NCBI GenBank assembly: GCA_028282245.1
Contig: JANQIL010000053.1
Coordinates: 1 to 40,920 of the forward strand
Length of the DNA: 40,920 nucleotides
From: Magnetospira sp.
GTDB lineage: Bacteria > Pseudomonadota > Alphaproteobacteria > Rhodospirillales > Magnetospiraceae
Direction of reading: 5' to 3'
Shown: one piece after another, positions 39,161-40,920 of the stretch
Layout: every line of letters starts with the position of its first letter
How positions within the stretch are numbered: the first letter of the stretch is position 1
Program-made: the position numbers and the translations under genes
Notes under the pieces: model-generated
Told to the model about the DNA's origin: nothing
What the model saw: the letters and a program-made list of their open reading frames with translations, nothing else
The model's database searches: none

Positions 39161-39646
39161 ATGGGGCGCATGACGTTCAATCATCTGGTGGCCGAGGTGG
39201 CGTCCGAGGTCCGCGAGATCTTCCCGTGGGATTTGGCCGACGAACTGGCCGAGGGAAACTGGCCGATGCTGCTCGACGTGCGTTGTCCGGGGGAGTATGC
39301 CCGCATGCACATCGCGGAGTCGATCAACGTCCCGCGCGGCATCCTGGAGACCGCCTGCGACTATGGCTACGAGGAAACGGTGCCGGCTCTGGTCCAGGCC
39401 CGCGACCGGCGCATCGTGGTGATCTGCCGATCCGGCAACCGCAGCATCCTGGCCGCCCATACCCTGCAACGGATGGGGTATCGCGACGTGGTGTCGTTGA
39501 GGCTCGGCCTGCGCGGCTGGAGCGACGACGAACTGCCGTTGTTCGATGAAAATCGCGATCAGGTCAGCCTGGAGGTGGCGGACGCTTACTTCATGCCGAT
39601 CCTGACTCCGGACAAGATGGGTCCCCCGGCGTCGGCCACGCCCTGA
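39161..39646 (+). CDS. Rhodanese-domain sulfurtransferase
   Basis: This 161-residue cytosolic rhodanese has Cys89 in the active-site loop VVICRSGNRSILAA, with NWPMLLDVRCPGEYARMHIAESINVPRGILE before it and GYRDVVSLRLGLRGWSDDELPL after. The N-terminal 30 residues and the C-terminal tail of about 25 residues are extra to the single domain. The CRSGNRS loop is typical of thiosulfate-sulfurtransferase-like rhodaneses. AAGGGGG lies 6 nt before ATG 39161. The gene is alone on this strand, preceded by a perfect CRP-type palindrome, and converges with the TPR gene. It likely belongs to the sulfur metabolism theme of the preceding block. Confidence 0.88.
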   Translation: MGRMTFNHLVAEVASEVREIFPWDLADELAEGNWPMLLDVRCPGEYARMHIAESINVPRGILETACDYGYEETVPALVQARDRRIVVICRSGNRSILAAHTLQRMGYRDVVSLRLGLRGWSDDELPLFDENRDQVSLEVADAYFMPILTPDKMGPPASATP

Positions 39647-39657
39647 GCGGTCGCGCG

Positions 39658-40920
39658 CTACTTGGATTCCGCGCGCTCGATGCCGCTGCCCGAATCCGAC
39701 TCGGTCTCCGTCTCGTCGTGGCGCGGCGGGCGCAGGCGCGGGGTGTCGAGCACGGACTCGACCCGGGCCAGGTTGCGGGCCGCGATGCGCGCCTGGGCGT
39801 CGGCTCCATGTCCGCCATAGTGGTCGCGGACCTCGGCGAAGATGGTCCGCGCCTCCTCCAGTGGCGCCCGTTCGAGAGTCGTCTTGCCAAGCAGGAACAG
39901 GGCCGAGGCCATGTTGTGACGGGTCGCCGCCCAGGCCGCCGGCATGGTGGCCCGGGTCCGCACCTCGAGCGCCGAGCGGCAGGCCTGCACCGCCTTTTCG
40001 AGGAGTTCGCGGCTTTTCAGGTCCTCGCCCAGGAGTTGCGCGGCGAGCGCCAGACCGTTGAGCAGCTCGGCCCAGCGCAGCGGCGCCTCGGCGCGCGTGA
40101 ACACCTTCATCGCCGCCTGATAGGCGGTGATGGCGCGCTTCAGCAGATCGGGGTCGCCATCCTCGCGGTCCAGACGCTGAAGGGCCAGCGCGAGGCGGAA
40201 CTGCAGGGTCGCCCAGTCAAGCGGAAAGGTTGCCTGGTCGAATACCCGCAACGCCGATTCCAGACAGCCGATGGCGTGCTCCAGGTCGTCGCCGACGTCC
40301 TCGCTCGGGCCGCGCTCGACGCGCGCCAGACGTAGCCAGGCCCGGCCGCGCTGGACCATCGCCCAGTCGAGCGGCGAATCCACGTTGTTCAACGACACCA
40401 GGGCGGCGGTGAACGCGTCCTCCGCCTGGCTTATCCACTGGGCGCCGCCGTCCCGCAACGCGATCGCGGTGCACAGATGGCCGAACGCCGCCTGCAGCAG
40501 GCACCGCTCGCGGGCGTCCAGGTCGAGCGGCGGGACTTGCTCCGCGCTCTGGACCGACGCCAGGGTCGGCTCGACGGCGGCCAATGCCGCCCGGGCGCCG
40601 TCGCCGGCGCCGTTCGCGCCCGTGTTCTGGACCGTCGCCCGGAGCAGGGCGCCGAGAGCCTCGCCGGGGGCGACCGGCAGGGTCAGGTGGGCCGCGTCGC
40701 CCGGGTGTCCGGGGCGCTCGTCGGCGTCGCGACGGGCCGGAGTCAGCCGCAGATCGATCGCCGCGCCGCGCCGCAGCAGGCGGCCCCATACGAGGAGGTC
40801 GGCCTGCGCCGGCTCCATCAGGCGGCGCGCCTCCGGGGCGGCGGCGGCGAGGGTCATCACCTCGTCGTCGCCCGGCGGAGGATCGAACGTGCCGTCCAGG
40901 AGCTTCACCTTGAGCGCCGG
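39658..40920 (-). CDS. Tetratricopeptide-repeat protein, truncated by the window end
   Basis: The frame is open to the window edge, so the start lies outside (GTG 40908 is internal or uncertain). At least 420 residues are seen. The N-terminal part contains EPAQADLLVWGRLLRRGAAIDLRLTP, a segment often found before TPRs in Rhodospirillales proteins. Three to four TPR-like units follow with the recurring PLDWAMVQRGRAWLRLA / PLDWATLQFRLALALQRL / PLRWAELLNGLALAAQLLG / PAAWAATRHNMASALFLLG pattern, about 60-70 residues apart. The C-terminus is acidic (ETETESDSGSG). It probably acts as a protein-binding scaffold; the rest of the protein (perhaps an enzymatic domain or membrane anchor) would decide its role. 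Confidence 0.75.
   Translation of the reverse strand, partial: PALKVKLLDGTFDPPPGDDEVMTLAAAAPEARRLMEPAQADLLVWGRLLRRGAAIDLRLTPARRDADERPGHPGDAAHLTLPVAPGEALGALLRATVQNTGANGAGDGARAALAAVEPTLASVQSAEQVPPLDLDARERCLLQAAFGHLCTAIALRDGGAQWISQAEDAFTAALVSLNNVDSPLDWAMVQRGRAWLRLARVERGPSEDVGDDLEHAIGCLESALRVFDQATFPLDWATLQFRLALALQRLDREDGDPDLLKRAITAYQAAMKVFTRAEAPLRWAELLNGLALAAQLLGEDLKSRELLEKAVQACRSALEVRTRATMPAAWAATRHNMASALFLLGKTTLERAPLEEARTIFAEVRDHYGGHGADAQARIAARNLARVESVLDTPRLRPPRHDETETESDSGSGIERAESK

Noticed and set aside
1-40920. CRISPR array
   Set aside because: The repeats found are self-complementary hairpins of differing length, not regularly spaced direct repeats with unique spacers.

Overview
The window is GC-rich DNA from what looks like an alphaproteobacterium of the Rhodospirillales type. 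This rests on the gene families present: fused-subunit KorA with KorB, a receiver protein ending in a YVGPDRR motif beside a free Hpt protein, a TauE plus TIGR02186-type pair, and tetratricopeptide proteins with PLDWA repeats. It is an inference from family knowledge; no rRNA or tRNA gene was seen.

Layout. 1-3500 is accessory: a decayed IS5-type transposase end, a structured non-coding stretch that could hold an oriT, a ParD/ParE-like toxin-antitoxin pair, and a three-gene mobilisation operon (small protein, MobC-like, relaxase) joined by 4-nt overlaps. 3600-9810 holds mgtE, a REC-PAS-HK-REC hybrid kinase, a short-chain dehydrogenase, a receiver protein, an Hpt protein and a small conserved protein, so the parts of a multistep phosphorelay lie together. 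9925-14081 (minus) is a second-messenger operon: SiaC-like phosphoprotein, GAF/HD-GYP protein, soluble class III adenylate cyclase and a secreted phospholipase A2-like protein. 14822-21059 has a 1412-residue FecR/RTX-like secreted protein followed by a TPR-sulfotransferase. 21158-29618 holds glgB, a degenerate receiver, korAB, a SUMF1-fold protein, a rhodanese and rsgA. 29792-34297 is a sulfur-handling block: a persulfide-sensor-like ArsR regulator, TauE exporter, TIGR02186 protein, Usp, secreted DsrE-like protein and SoxW-like thioredoxin. 34396-38592 (minus) is an AT-richer operon of a YfiR-like periplasmic protein, a TonB-dependent receptor and a membrane adenylate cyclase. The window ends with a second rhodanese, preceded by a perfect CRP-type palindrome, and a truncated TPR gene.

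Two themes stand out. First, second-messenger signalling is concentrated here: two paralogous adenylate cyclases are wired to two different input systems (SiaC/HD-GYP and YfiR/TonB receptor), and a CRP-consensus site is present. Second, a family of CTAG-bounded hairpin repeats occurs at five loci (8680, 11475, 26781, 30303, 33350). Two loci share a 167-bp composite, and three genes take their TAG stop codon from a repeat end. The repeats resemble non-autonomous elements that target CTAG at stop codons, and they may also act as terminators.
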